Positions 1 through 6,468 of a stretch of 11,417 nt of DNA are shown here, piece by piece. The position numbers were made by a program, and so were the translations under genes. The stretch covers positions 1 to 11,417 of the forward strand of contig CALGGT010000065.1 of the NCBI GenBank assembly GCA_937915825.1, in the 5' to 3' direction. The stretch comes from an uncultured Eubacterium sp. GTDB taxonomy: Bacteria; Bacillota; Clostridia; Lachnospirales; Lachnospiraceae. The notes beneath the pieces are model-generated. The model was not told the DNA's origin. It saw only the letters and a list, made by a program, of their open reading frames with translations, and searched no databases. Position 1 is the first letter of the stretch. The number at the start of each line of letters is the position of its first letter.

Positions 1-96
1 TTCTGGCGCGAGAGAGGGGAAATCTTCTGGCGCGAGAGAGGGGAAATCTTCTGGCTCGAGAGAGGGAATACTTTCTGGCGCGAGAGAGGGGACTGC
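1..96 (-). repeat. 24-bp tandem repeat encoding an 8-residue Pro/Ser/Glu linker
   Basis: There are four in-frame 24-bp units at 1-24, 25-48, 49-72 and 73-96. The units at 1-24 and 25-48 are identical; the other two carry a few substitutions. On the minus strand they read PSLAPESI, PSLEPEDF, PSLAPEDF and PSLAPE... The array continues beyond the left edge, so its copy number is unknown. Because 24 is a multiple of three, slippage would change linker length without breaking the frame. Confidence 0.93.
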
Positions 97-1317
97 TGTG
101 GGAACATCCGTGGATTGCGGGGTCGTCCATTTTCCTTCTTTGATCGGAATGCGTATGATTCGACTCTCTACGTAATCCCCCATTCCCGTTATGGTAATCT
201 CTCCCATACCGGGACCATCCATATTCTTCATGGTAAGGGTGTAGTCTTGATCTTCCTTTAGGAAGCACCCTCCCATTTGCACCGTAACTTCCGGTTTTAA
301 GGTTGATCCCTCATAGGTTAGGGAAAAGGGATAGGTGATCGTTCCATCCGAGATGATGCCTTTTATCTTACTACCAATGTAGACCGGATACCGATCGGTA
401 GCCCCCACAATGGCTTCTCCTACATTTGGATCGGGAAAGCTCCCCCGGAGAACGTCAAGAAGTCCCGATTCATTGTAAGCGGTTCCATGAACACAAATAC
501 TCGATTCCTTCTTACTACGTCCGGCATAATTACTTTCGTCGGTGCCAAAAATACCTGAAAAATTCTTAGGATCGGACGTGTCTGACCGCAGGTTAAGATC
601 TCCTTCCGCCGAAAAGCACCCGGAAAATGTATTCTTAGCGGATGTTACCGTGTATTCTAAATCCGGCAGCCGGCTGAGACTGTAGCAATTCATAAAACAT
701 CCATCCACGTTGCTAACCGACTTCGGGATCGCGGCGACCGCCCTTAATTGTTGGCAGTTGGCAAAGCATTCCTTCCACGTAAAAATCTGTGTGGACAGAA
801 TATAAGGTGCTTGTTTTAAATTGATACAACTGTTAAACGTCCCCTCCATGGATGCAACCGATTCCGGAATGATCGGGGCGTTGGTTAATTTCATGCAGCC
901 ATAAAAACACTCCTTCAAACTGATAACACTAGATGGAAGCCCCTGAATTTCCTGTAAATTTTTACAGCCCAAAAACGTTTGTTCCATGGTTATAATTCCA
1001 TTGGGAATCCCCTCTACTTCTCTTAAATTCTCACATCCTTCGAAGTAAGAATTTAACGAGGACTGTCCTTCCACCTCCACATCAAAGATCACCTTTTTGA
1101 TCTCATTTCTCTTCTCGTACCAGGGGCGCTTCTCGCTTTTATAAGTCCGAAAAGTGCCACTGCCGGAAAATCTCATTACGCCTTCCGAGTCCAGGGTCCA
1201 CTGAATCCCCTGAGGCTCGGCGGCCATTATCATCTCCTCACTACCCATAAAAAAAACGGCTGCTATTATTAGCAATAGAGCCGTCCATAAAACACGTATC
1301 CTTTTCTTTTGTTTCAT
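1..1317 (-). CDS. Secreted BspA-type leucine-rich-repeat surface protein, 3' end cut off by the window edge
   Basis: I translated 439 codons with no stop; the frame runs off the left edge. Residues 1-33 form a signal peptide: a Lys/Arg-rich start, a hydrophobic stretch at about 9-24, and a likely cut near Ala33. Residues 37-58 (WTLDSEG...FSGSGTF) match the N-terminal cap of clostridial LRR_5 proteins. Residues 92-234 hold six repeats of 23-24 residues with the pattern F-x-x-C-x-x-L followed by an IP-x-S/G turn; the Cys recurs at 95, 118, 141, 164, 188 and 211, and a seventh F-x-x-C (Cys234) closes the array. Residues 334-382 (TYEGSTLKP...DQDYTLTM) resemble the Ig-like domain of the large protein at 8615-11149. 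From residue 408 a PSLAPED-type linker begins and continues past the edge. The start is fixed by AGGAGG 7 nt upstream. The usual role of this family is surface adhesion or display; the ligand and any anchor are unknown. Confidence 0.85.
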   Translation of the reverse strand, partial: MKQKKRIRVLWTALLLIIAAVFFMGSEEMIMAAEPQGIQWTLDSEGVMRFSGSGTFRTYKSEKRPWYEKRNEIKKVIFDVEVEGQSSLNSYFEGCENLREVEGIPNGIITMEQTFLGCKNLQEIQGLPSSVISLKECFYGCMKLTNAPIIPESVASMEGTFNSCINLKQAPYILSTQIFTWKECFANCQQLRAVAAIPKSVSNVDGCFMNCYSLSRLPDLEYTVTSAKNTFSGCFSAEGDLNLRSDTSDPKNFSGIFGTDESNYAGRSKKESSICVHGTAYNESGLLDVLRGSFPDPNVGEAIVGATDRYPVYIGSKIKGIISDGTITYPFSLTYEGSTLKPEVTVQMGGCFLKEDQDYTLTMKNMDGPGMGEITITGMGDYVESRIIRIPIKEGKWTTPQSTDVPTAVPSLAPESIPSLEPEDFPSLAPEDFPSLAPE

Positions 1318-1324
1318 AACACAA

Positions 1325-1330
1325 CCTCCT
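1325..1330 (-). promoter_or_regulatory. Ribosome binding site of the LRR protein at 1-1317
   Basis: The minus strand reads AGGAGG with a 7-nt gap to the ATG at 1317. This perfect Shine-Dalgarno site fixes the start of the edge-truncated gene and supports the signal peptide that follows. Confidence 0.85.
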
Positions 1331-1386
1331 AATATACGATATGTTTTGGTCAATGATTCTTATACTCCCAAGTTCGATGCCACTCC

Positions 1387-1415
1387 ATTATACAATCTTT
1401 TTCATAAGAAATCAA
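1387..1415 (-). promoter_or_regulatory. Sigma-A type promoter for the LRR protein at 1-1317
   Basis: The minus strand shows TTGATT (1410-1415), a 17-nt spacer, and a consensus TATAAT (1387-1392). Transcription would start near 1380 and give a leader of about 60 nt. The -35 box lies only two bases past the stop of the channel gene, and I see no terminator in between, so readthrough from the Nudix-channel operon is also possible. Confidence 0.75.
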
Positions 1416-1417
1416 GT

Positions 1418-2638
1418 CTAAATATTGACGTTTCCTAAGTTGGTATCCAATTCCTTATCCTCTCCCACGTGGTATAAGATCAGATGATCCCCTTCGCTAA
1501 GAGTAGTAGATCCATCGGGAATAAAGGATTTTCCGCCACGTTTGACCAGAACGATGTGGGTGTGGCGGGAAATATTGACCTCCGATAGAAGCTGACCATT
1601 CCAGGGATGATTCCGTCTAAGGGTTAACTCTCTCAAACTGACCGGCATAGCTTTCTCCACCTCGTTGGATCCTAAGATGATCTGATCTTTTACTTCTAAA
1701 ACTACGCTGCCTTTAGGCGTAATGATATTTTTCCCCCTTTGAATGGCCGTAATCATCATACCGCCGGGAAGGCGTAAGTTTCGAATCTCCTTTCCTACCC
1801 ATTCATCTCTTCTCCGAAGCTGGATACGGATAAAATGCACATCTTCTTCAATTCCTAAATCTCCGATTTTCTTAAGCCTGGAATATTGCTCCACAAATCC
1901 GGCAGAAATAATACCGGTGGGAATGGCTACAACACCTACGCCTAAAAATGTAATTAAAATTCCCATGATCTTCCCCATCGTCGTGACCGGATAAATATCC
2001 CCATATCCTACGGTAAGCAAGGTAGACGCCGCCCACCAAATGCCGGAAAAAGCATTGGAAAATACATCCGGCTGAGCTTTATTCTCCAGGCTGTACATGC
2101 ATAAACTGGATGCCACCATCAAAATCAGGATAATAAAGACCGAGGACATCAATTGTTGTTTTTTTCGTTGTAAAACTTCTGTGATCACATTTAACGAATC
2201 GTAATAAGCGTTGATGCGGAAAAGCCGCAAGATCCGGATGACACGGAACATACGAAAAGCCGCTGTTCCCGCCGGAAAGAAGAAAGGCAGATAGAATGGC
2301 AGAAAGGAAAGCAGATCAATAACCCCCGCAAAGGATACGATGTATTTTCCCTGGGCCTTTAATCCTTTTTCGTCGGGATACAGGTAGTCCGCGGAAAATA
2401 ACCGCAGAACATAATCCACGGCAAAGAAAAAAATCGTCACCATCTCTACCAGGTTTAAAAGGGGACCATAGGACTGACGAGCCCCTTCAAATGTCAAAAG
2501 GATTGCTGCCGTCAAGTTGATCAATAAAGCCCCAATACTGATAATATCATATCCCTGATTCAAAGGATTATCAATAATCCCTACGGATACCATCTTAAAG
2601 ATTTTCTGTTTCCATTGTTGAATCGATTTCTTATTCAT
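1418..2638 (-). CDS. Voltage-sensor (Kv-type) potassium channel with two C-terminal RCK_C domains
   Basis: This 406-residue membrane protein has six segments: S1 about 31-50, S2 61-83, S3 97-120, S4 128-143, S5 162-182 and S6 222-248. S4 carries Arg at 129, 132, 135, 138 and 141, the every-third-residue pattern of a voltage sensor. The selectivity filter TVGYGD is at 209-214, preceded by pore helix WWAASTLL, so K+ selectivity is well supported. After S6, and only about 15 residues later, come two RCK_C/TrkA_C-like domains (about 267-324 and 336-390). I see no Rossmann-type RCK_N domain between them. RCK_C domains bind small regulators, and in several Firmicutes K+ transporters that ligand is c-di-AMP; ligand binding here is inference. 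The start codon overlaps the stop of the Nudix gene (ATGA), with AAGAGGAA as the ribosome site, so the two genes are probably translationally coupled. Confidence 0.93.
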   Translation of the reverse strand: MNKKSIQQWKQKIFKMVSVGIIDNPLNQGYDIISIGALLINLTAAILLTFEGARQSYGPLLNLVEMVTIFFFAVDYVLRLFSADYLYPDEKGLKAQGKYIVSFAGVIDLLSFLPFYLPFFFPAGTAAFRMFRVIRILRLFRINAYYDSLNVITEVLQRKKQQLMSSVFIILILMVASSLCMYSLENKAQPDVFSNAFSGIWWAASTLLTVGYGDIYPVTTMGKIMGILITFLGVGVVAIPTGIISAGFVEQYSRLKKIGDLGIEEDVHFIRIQLRRRDEWVGKEIRNLRLPGGMMITAIQRGKNIITPKGSVVLEVKDQIILGSNEVEKAMPVSLRELTLRRNHPWNGQLLSEVNISRHTHIVLVKRGGKSFIPDGSTTLSEGDHLILYHVGEDKELDTNLGNVNI

Positions 2639-3183
2639 GCATGTTCCTCTTGGTGAATGAGTCGATCGTAAGCTAGAAGCGCTGCGATGGATTTTCCGTC
2701 CTTGATCTCTCCGGAAAAGATCATAGCGATCAAAGTCTCTAAAGGATAGCTCTTTACCTGAATAAACTCATCCTCGTCCAGATTTTGATGAGAAGGAATT
2801 AAGTGATCGGTATAGTATAGTTCAATCCGCTCATTGGTGTAAGCAGCGGCAGAATAATAGGTTGCCAGATGATGTGCCTGATCTGTACGAAAACCGGTTT
2901 CTTCTTCCAATTCCCGCATGGCACAAATTTCAAAATCCTCCTCCACACTATCTCTCCCTCCCGCCGGAATCTCCAGCAAGAACTCATCCACCGGTCCGCG
3001 GTATTGACGTACCATTAAAATATTTCCATTCTCATCTACCGGGACAATCGCCGAAGCACCTTTATGCTCGATCACATCCCAATGGACCAGATTTCCCGCC
3101 GGGGTTTTGTACTCATAATCGTACAAATTAATAATATGTCCCTTTACTAACTCTTTTTTTTGTAACAACTCAAACGGTTTCAT
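2635..3183 (-). CDS. Nudix hydrolase, ADP-ribose pyrophosphatase-like
   Basis: This 182-residue cytoplasmic enzyme has a complete Nudix box at residues 76-98: Gly76, Glu82, then RELEEETGF at 90-98, with the Mg-binding Glu residues in place. Length and layout fit the NudF/ADP-ribose pyrophosphatase group, which splits ADP-ribose into AMP and ribose-5-phosphate. The EIPAG motif just before the box (71-75) is typical of that group. One mark differs: classical ADPRases have a Ser-Pro-Gly motif after the box, and here the matching stretch is YYSAAAYTNE (109-118), with Ala replacing Pro. Substrate is therefore less certain; another nucleoside diphosphate derivative is possible. The start has a GA-rich Shine-Dalgarno (AAAGGAAG, 3191-3198). 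Its stop overlaps the start of the potassium channel by 4 nt. I see no strong promoter between it and the tRNA terminator. Confidence 0.93.
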   Translation of the reverse strand: MKPFELLQKKELVKGHIINLYDYEYKTPAGNLVHWDVIEHKGASAIVPVDENGNILMVRQYRGPVDEFLLEIPAGGRDSVEEDFEICAMRELEEETGFRTDQAHHLATYYSAAAYTNERIELYYTDHLIPSHQNLDEDEFIQVKSYPLETLIAMIFSGEIKDGKSIAALLAYDRLIHQEEHA

Positions 3184-3211
3184 TTATCTTCTTCCTTTCA
3201 TTCATCCAATA

Positions 3212-3253
3212 AGAAAAAAAACAAAGCTTCCACATAATGAATCGCTTTGTTTT
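3212..3253 (-). terminator. Rho-independent terminator of the tRNA-Gly gene
   Basis: On the minus strand AAAACAAAGC (3244-3253) pairs perfectly over 10 bp with GCTTTGTTTT (3218-3227) across a 16-nt loop. The 3' arm runs into a long T stretch ending TTTTCTT. It starts 3 nt after the tRNA and ends about 30 nt before the Nudix start codon. Confidence 0.85.
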
Positions 3254-3255
3254 AG

Positions 3256-3326
3256 AGCAAGTGACGGGAATCGAACCCGCGTCCTCAGCTTGGGAAGCTG
3301 ATATTCTACCATTGAACTACACTTGC
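3256..3326 (-). tRNA. tRNA-Gly, anticodon CCC
   Basis: A full 71-nt cloverleaf folds on the minus strand. The acceptor stem GCAAGTG pairs with CACTTGC. The D stem is GTTC/GAAT, with one G-U pair. The anticodon stem TCAGC/GCTGA encloses the loop TTCCCAA, giving anticodon CCC, which reads GGG glycine codons. The variable loop is 4 nt, and the T stem GCGGG/CCCGT encloses TTCGATT. The discriminator base is U, as in other bacterial tRNA-Gly. The 3' CCA is not encoded: the next bases are CTA. Confidence 0.96.
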
Positions 3327-3337
3327 TAACAGAGTGT

Positions 3338-3366
3338 ATTATAACATAATTTTTTGAGAAATGCAA
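3338..3366 (-). promoter_or_regulatory. Promoter of the tRNA-Gly gene
   Basis: The minus strand has TTGCAT (3361-3366), a 17-nt spacer, and a consensus TATAAT (3338-3343). Predicted initiation near 3331 gives only about 5 nt of leader before the mature tRNA 5' end at 3326, which is normal for a single tRNA gene. Confidence 0.8.
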
Positions 3367-3420
3367 ATCTTTTGTTATTTTATATTCTGCCATTATAAAA
3401 CCATTGATCGCCTTCTTAGA

Positions 3421-4647
3421 TCACCTTACCTTACAACTTTTTGAAACATACCATTCGCTTGCTTTAAAATATTCCCAGTAATCGTCCAAAGCATCCGAAT
3501 CAGATTCAACTCTTACAAGAAGCCGGTATTTCTTTCCACTTTTTAAATTCTTAATATACCTAGTCTGTTTTCTATTAAACGTATAGCATCTACCATTACC
3601 GCTAGACATGCACTCAACAATTCCTAACGCCTCTACATCATCCTTCTTAAAATCCTTAGCAAACTCGGCTTTTACTTTCAAAACTCCTTTTGAGGGACTG
3701 GATAATTCTATCTTCACCCATATAGGATATGCAATGACCGTTCCCCAATTTCCTCTTGGAATTTCATTACAATTATAGCCAGAAATTCTCATGAAACTTT
3801 TATGACTGGAATACGGATCTGTTTTCGTTATCAAATACCAACCTGCCATGAAATATCCCTTTCGCTTTACTTTTTGAGGAATATCGATTTTCTTCATCTG
3901 AGTGTAGGATGTAGGAAGTTTTCCCGTTCTTTTCCCTCCTAGAAGATTATATTTGATCTTAAAATGTTCCGTTCTAAGACGTGCCGTACTCTTGGGGGGG
4001 ATTATGATTTTTGCCTTGTATTTATCCTCGTTAATGATTTTTCCATTACATACCCAATATCCCGGTATGTTTTCACTTTCGTTTCCAGGTGCATTGGTTA
4101 TCGATATAGATGAGTTATTTTTTATTTGAACCAGATTTCTACAACCAATAAACAGCTTATTCGAACAAGATTCCAAAGATTCTGGGAATGTAATTGTTTT
4201 TATACTTTCCACTGTAAAAAAAGCATAAGTTCCAATCTTCTTCACACCTTTGGGAATATCCAGCTTTTTTAAATCATGTTGTCCAAAAAAGGTATATTTC
4301 CCGATTTCTTCTAACGAATCCGGCAATTTTAAAGTTTTCATATACAAAACGGTTTCATAACTATCCAAGCTATGGGCACCTAATTTCGTTATCCCTTCGT
4401 TAATGATCACATGATCTGCCCGTGACGCTTTTTTATCCTTACGTTGAGTATTCAGCTCCTTTAGTTTTGTTGCCAACTCATCTTTTTTAAGCGTTCCAGT
4501 TCCCGATATTGTTAGCGTATCCGTACTCTCTTCATAGTTTAACTCCAATGCTTCCTCCGCATTTACTTTTACACTTATTCCGAGGGGTACAGACAGAATC
4601 ACTCCCAAAACGATTACAAAACATATATTTTTAATGATCTTTTTCAT
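3421..4647 (-). CDS. Secreted protein with leucine-rich repeats, an InlB B-like repeat and a C-terminal Fn3-like domain
   Basis: This 408-residue protein has a signal peptide (MKKIIKN start, hydrophobic 8-24, likely cut after VNA at 28-30). Residues 36-53 (LNYEESTDTLTISGTGTL) match the beta cap of clostridial LRR_5 proteins, also seen in the protein at 1-1317. Residues 78-175 hold BspA-type repeats: LPDSLEEIGKYTF, IPKGVKKIGTYAF, FPESLES...LFIGCRNL. Residues 230-272 (IKYNLLGG...GYFMAGWY) match an InlB B-type/Listeria-Bacteroides repeat. Residues about 313-408 form a beta-rich tail with IKNLKSGKKYRLLVRV (365-380), as in fibronectin III-like domains. I see no LPXTG motif or other anchor, so it is either released or held by its domains. 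Its start lies inside the 3' end of the EAL gene (17-nt overlap), with only a weak ribosome site (AAGAGAG), so translation coupled to that gene is likely. An adhesin-like role is inferred from the family. Confidence 0.88.
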   Translation of the reverse strand: MKKIIKNICFVIVLGVILSVPLGISVKVNAEEALELNYEESTDTLTISGTGTLKKDELATKLKELNTQRKDKKASRADHVIINEGITKLGAHSLDSYETVLYMKTLKLPDSLEEIGKYTFFGQHDLKKLDIPKGVKKIGTYAFFTVESIKTITFPESLESCSNKLFIGCRNLVQIKNNSSISITNAPGNESENIPGYWVCNGKIINEDKYKAKIIIPPKSTARLRTEHFKIKYNLLGGKRTGKLPTSYTQMKKIDIPQKVKRKGYFMAGWYLITKTDPYSSHKSFMRISGYNCNEIPRGNWGTVIAYPIWVKIELSSPSKGVLKVKAEFAKDFKKDDVEALGIVECMSSGNGRCYTFNRKQTRYIKNLKSGKKYRLLVRVESDSDALDDYWEYFKASEWYVSKSCKVR

Positions 4648-6346
4648 GATCGATCTCTCTTTGATATTTTTTTATTAATTCTTCAAAATCCTTCGAGGGT
4701 AACGGTCTGGAAAAATAGTAACCCTGAATGATATCACAACCGATCTCCTTCAAACGATCCATCTGCTGTTTTTCCTCAACACCTTCAGCGATAACCGGCA
4801 CATCCAGAAGCCTTGCAATTTCGATCATGATCTCCACCAGACGGGCCGCCTTCCGGTCGGTGCATATATTTCTGATAAATGCCATATCCAGCTTTAACGC
4901 ATCGATTGCCAGAGAGGTTAACATATTCAGCGAGGAATACCCGCTGCCAAAATCATCCATTTCAATTCTAAATCCCAACTCTCTCAGATTGGAAACAGTA
5001 TCCGAAATCTGCCGCGAATTCTCGGTATAGGCGGATTCTGTAATTTCCAGAAGGAGGTCATTTGCGGTAATATCATTCTTTCGCACGATCTCCATGAATT
5101 CCTCCCCCAGCTGAGGATCAAAAACATCCACCCGGGATACATTTACGGATATCGGCAATGTTATCCCAAATTTATCTTTCCATTCCCGAATCTGAGCAGC
5201 CGCTTCATTCCATACAAATCGGTCCAATTCGTGGATCAGTCCATTATTCTCAAACAGAGGAATAAATACTCCGGGGCTTATCATGTCATAATCCGGGTGA
5301 AACCAGCGGATTAACGCCTCCGCACTTGCCAACACCGGCACCTCCCCCCGGATGTTGTATTTTGGCTGATAGAATACCTGAAACTGTTTTTCAGCAAGAG
5401 CTTTGTCCATATCATTGATCAGTCGTTCCTCAAAAAGCTCTTTCTCATGAAGATCGGAATTGTATAGATTGAATGAATTTGTATACGTATTACGAAGCTT
5501 GCGACAGGCAATCCTTGCGCGATCAAACCGCATTTCCATATCAATGTCTGTCTCTACATCCGAATAAATACCGATCCGAACACTGATGTTGTGGTCGTCA
5601 ATTCCTCTCTCCAGCCTTTCGATGTACTGAGGCATAACTTCTGATAGACGTTCCTCATGAGGGATATAGACCATAAAACAATTGCTGTCGCTGCGACACG
5701 CAAGGCCACCATATTCCCGCACCACTTCGTGGATGCCTCTTCCTATTTTTTTTAGAAGAAGATCCCCATAGGCTCTGCCATATAGCTCATTGATAATGCG
5801 GAATCGATTAATATCCAGGACAATGGCATCCATAGGCATATGACCGTTTACCTGATCCATCTTCTTCCCATATTCAAAGAAAAATTCCTTATTGAACAAT
5901 CCGGTAAGACTATCCCGTTCTGTCTCATGGATAATAACACTATCCTCGGCCAGCTCGATGGAACGCCCTACCCTTGCCCTTATGATCTCCGGTGCGTCAA
6001 AGGGTTTGGTAATAAAATCCGCCGCTCCATTCTGGAGACACTCCACCTCGGAACCTTTTTCCGATGTAAGGACAATCACGGGAATCCGACGCAGCTCATT
6101 GTCGGCGTGAAGAATTTTTAAAAGACTAACTCCATCCAATTCCGGCATATGAAGATCCAGGATCACAAGAGAAAGCAGATGACTGTCACGTTTTAAGATT
6201 TCCAGTGCCTTACGCCCATCTTCCGCATAATCAACATCATAGACGTCACTAAGCATAGCGCCTAAGATCTCTCTTGCAATTAGCTCATCATCTACGATCA
6301 GAATCTTTCTGTGGAGCCCTTTTTTTCGTTCAAGAAGTTCCTGCAT
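4631..6346 (-). CDS. Response regulator with REC, degenerate GGDEF and intact EAL (c-di-GMP phosphodiesterase)
   Basis: This 571-residue cytoplasmic protein has three domains. REC (about 13-130) has the acidic pair Asp19/Asp20, phosphoacceptor Asp64, Thr94 and Lys114, all as expected. The GGDEF domain (about 142-295) opens with a typical DSLTGLFNK (145-153), but the active-site loop is DSNCF (220-224) instead of GGDEF and there is no RxxD inhibitory site, so it should not make c-di-GMP. The EAL domain (about 307-560) looks active: EALIRW from Glu343, Asn402, Glu434, the DDFGSGYSS loop (Asp464/Asp465), Lys485, Glu521 in AEGVE, and Gln541. Expected activity is phosphorylation-controlled cleavage of c-di-GMP to pGpG. 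It has its own strong promoter and an AAGGAGGAGG ribosome site (6355-6364), and its 3' end overlaps the secreted LRR gene. The hybrid kinase just upstream is the obvious candidate partner. Confidence 0.94.
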   Translation of the reverse strand: MQELLERKKGLHRKILIVDDELIAREILGAMLSDVYDVDYAEDGRKALEILKRDSHLLSLVILDLHMPELDGVSLLKILHADNELRRIPVIVLTSEKGSEVECLQNGAADFITKPFDAPEIIRARVGRSIELAEDSVIIHETERDSLTGLFNKEFFFEYGKKMDQVNGHMPMDAIVLDINRFRIINELYGRAYGDLLLKKIGRGIHEVVREYGGLACRSDSNCFMVYIPHEERLSEVMPQYIERLERGIDDHNISVRIGIYSDVETDIDMEMRFDRARIACRKLRNTYTNSFNLYNSDLHEKELFEERLINDMDKALAEKQFQVFYQPKYNIRGEVPVLASAEALIRWFHPDYDMISPGVFIPLFENNGLIHELDRFVWNEAAAQIREWKDKFGITLPISVNVSRVDVFDPQLGEEFMEIVRKNDITANDLLLEITESAYTENSRQISDTVSNLRELGFRIEMDDFGSGYSSLNMLTSLAIDALKLDMAFIRNICTDRKAARLVEIMIEIARLLDVPVIAEGVEEKQQMDRLKEIGCDIIQGYYFSRPLPSKDFEELIKKYQREIDHEKDH

Positions 6347-6380
6347 ATTCTTATCCTCCTCCTTACATAGTCGTAACCTA

Positions 6381-6409
6381 ATTTTATCAAAATGTGCTAT
6401 TTATGTCAA
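6381..6409 (-). promoter_or_regulatory. Strong sigma-A type promoter for the EAL response regulator
   Basis: The minus strand has a perfect TTGACA (6404-6409), a 17-nt spacer, and TAAAAT (6381-6386). It lies about 35 nt upstream of the start codon at 6346. The 122-nt gap to the kinase gene also contains a weak A/T-rich hairpin near 6444-6460, not convincing as a terminator, so transcription from the kinase gene may continue through. Confidence 0.82.
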
Positions 6410-6468
6410 TCATTACAACATCGCTCAAACCCTGATCTTTTCATGAAAAACCCCGTTTTTTTATCGCC

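Noticed and set aside
3202..3393. 63-codon open frame on the minus strand across the tRNA
   Set aside because: It is a translation of the tRNA-Gly gene, its promoter and its terminator, with no ribosome site. The peptide is a typical tRNA artefact.
6362..6375. Short dyad TTAC...GTAA near the EAL promoter
   Set aside because: Only 4-bp arms; too short to call an operator.
6444..6460. A/T-rich hairpin with a CCCC loop after the kinase gene
   Set aside because: The six-base-pair stem is almost all A-T, the loop is three bases, and no T run follows beyond the stem on the minus strand.
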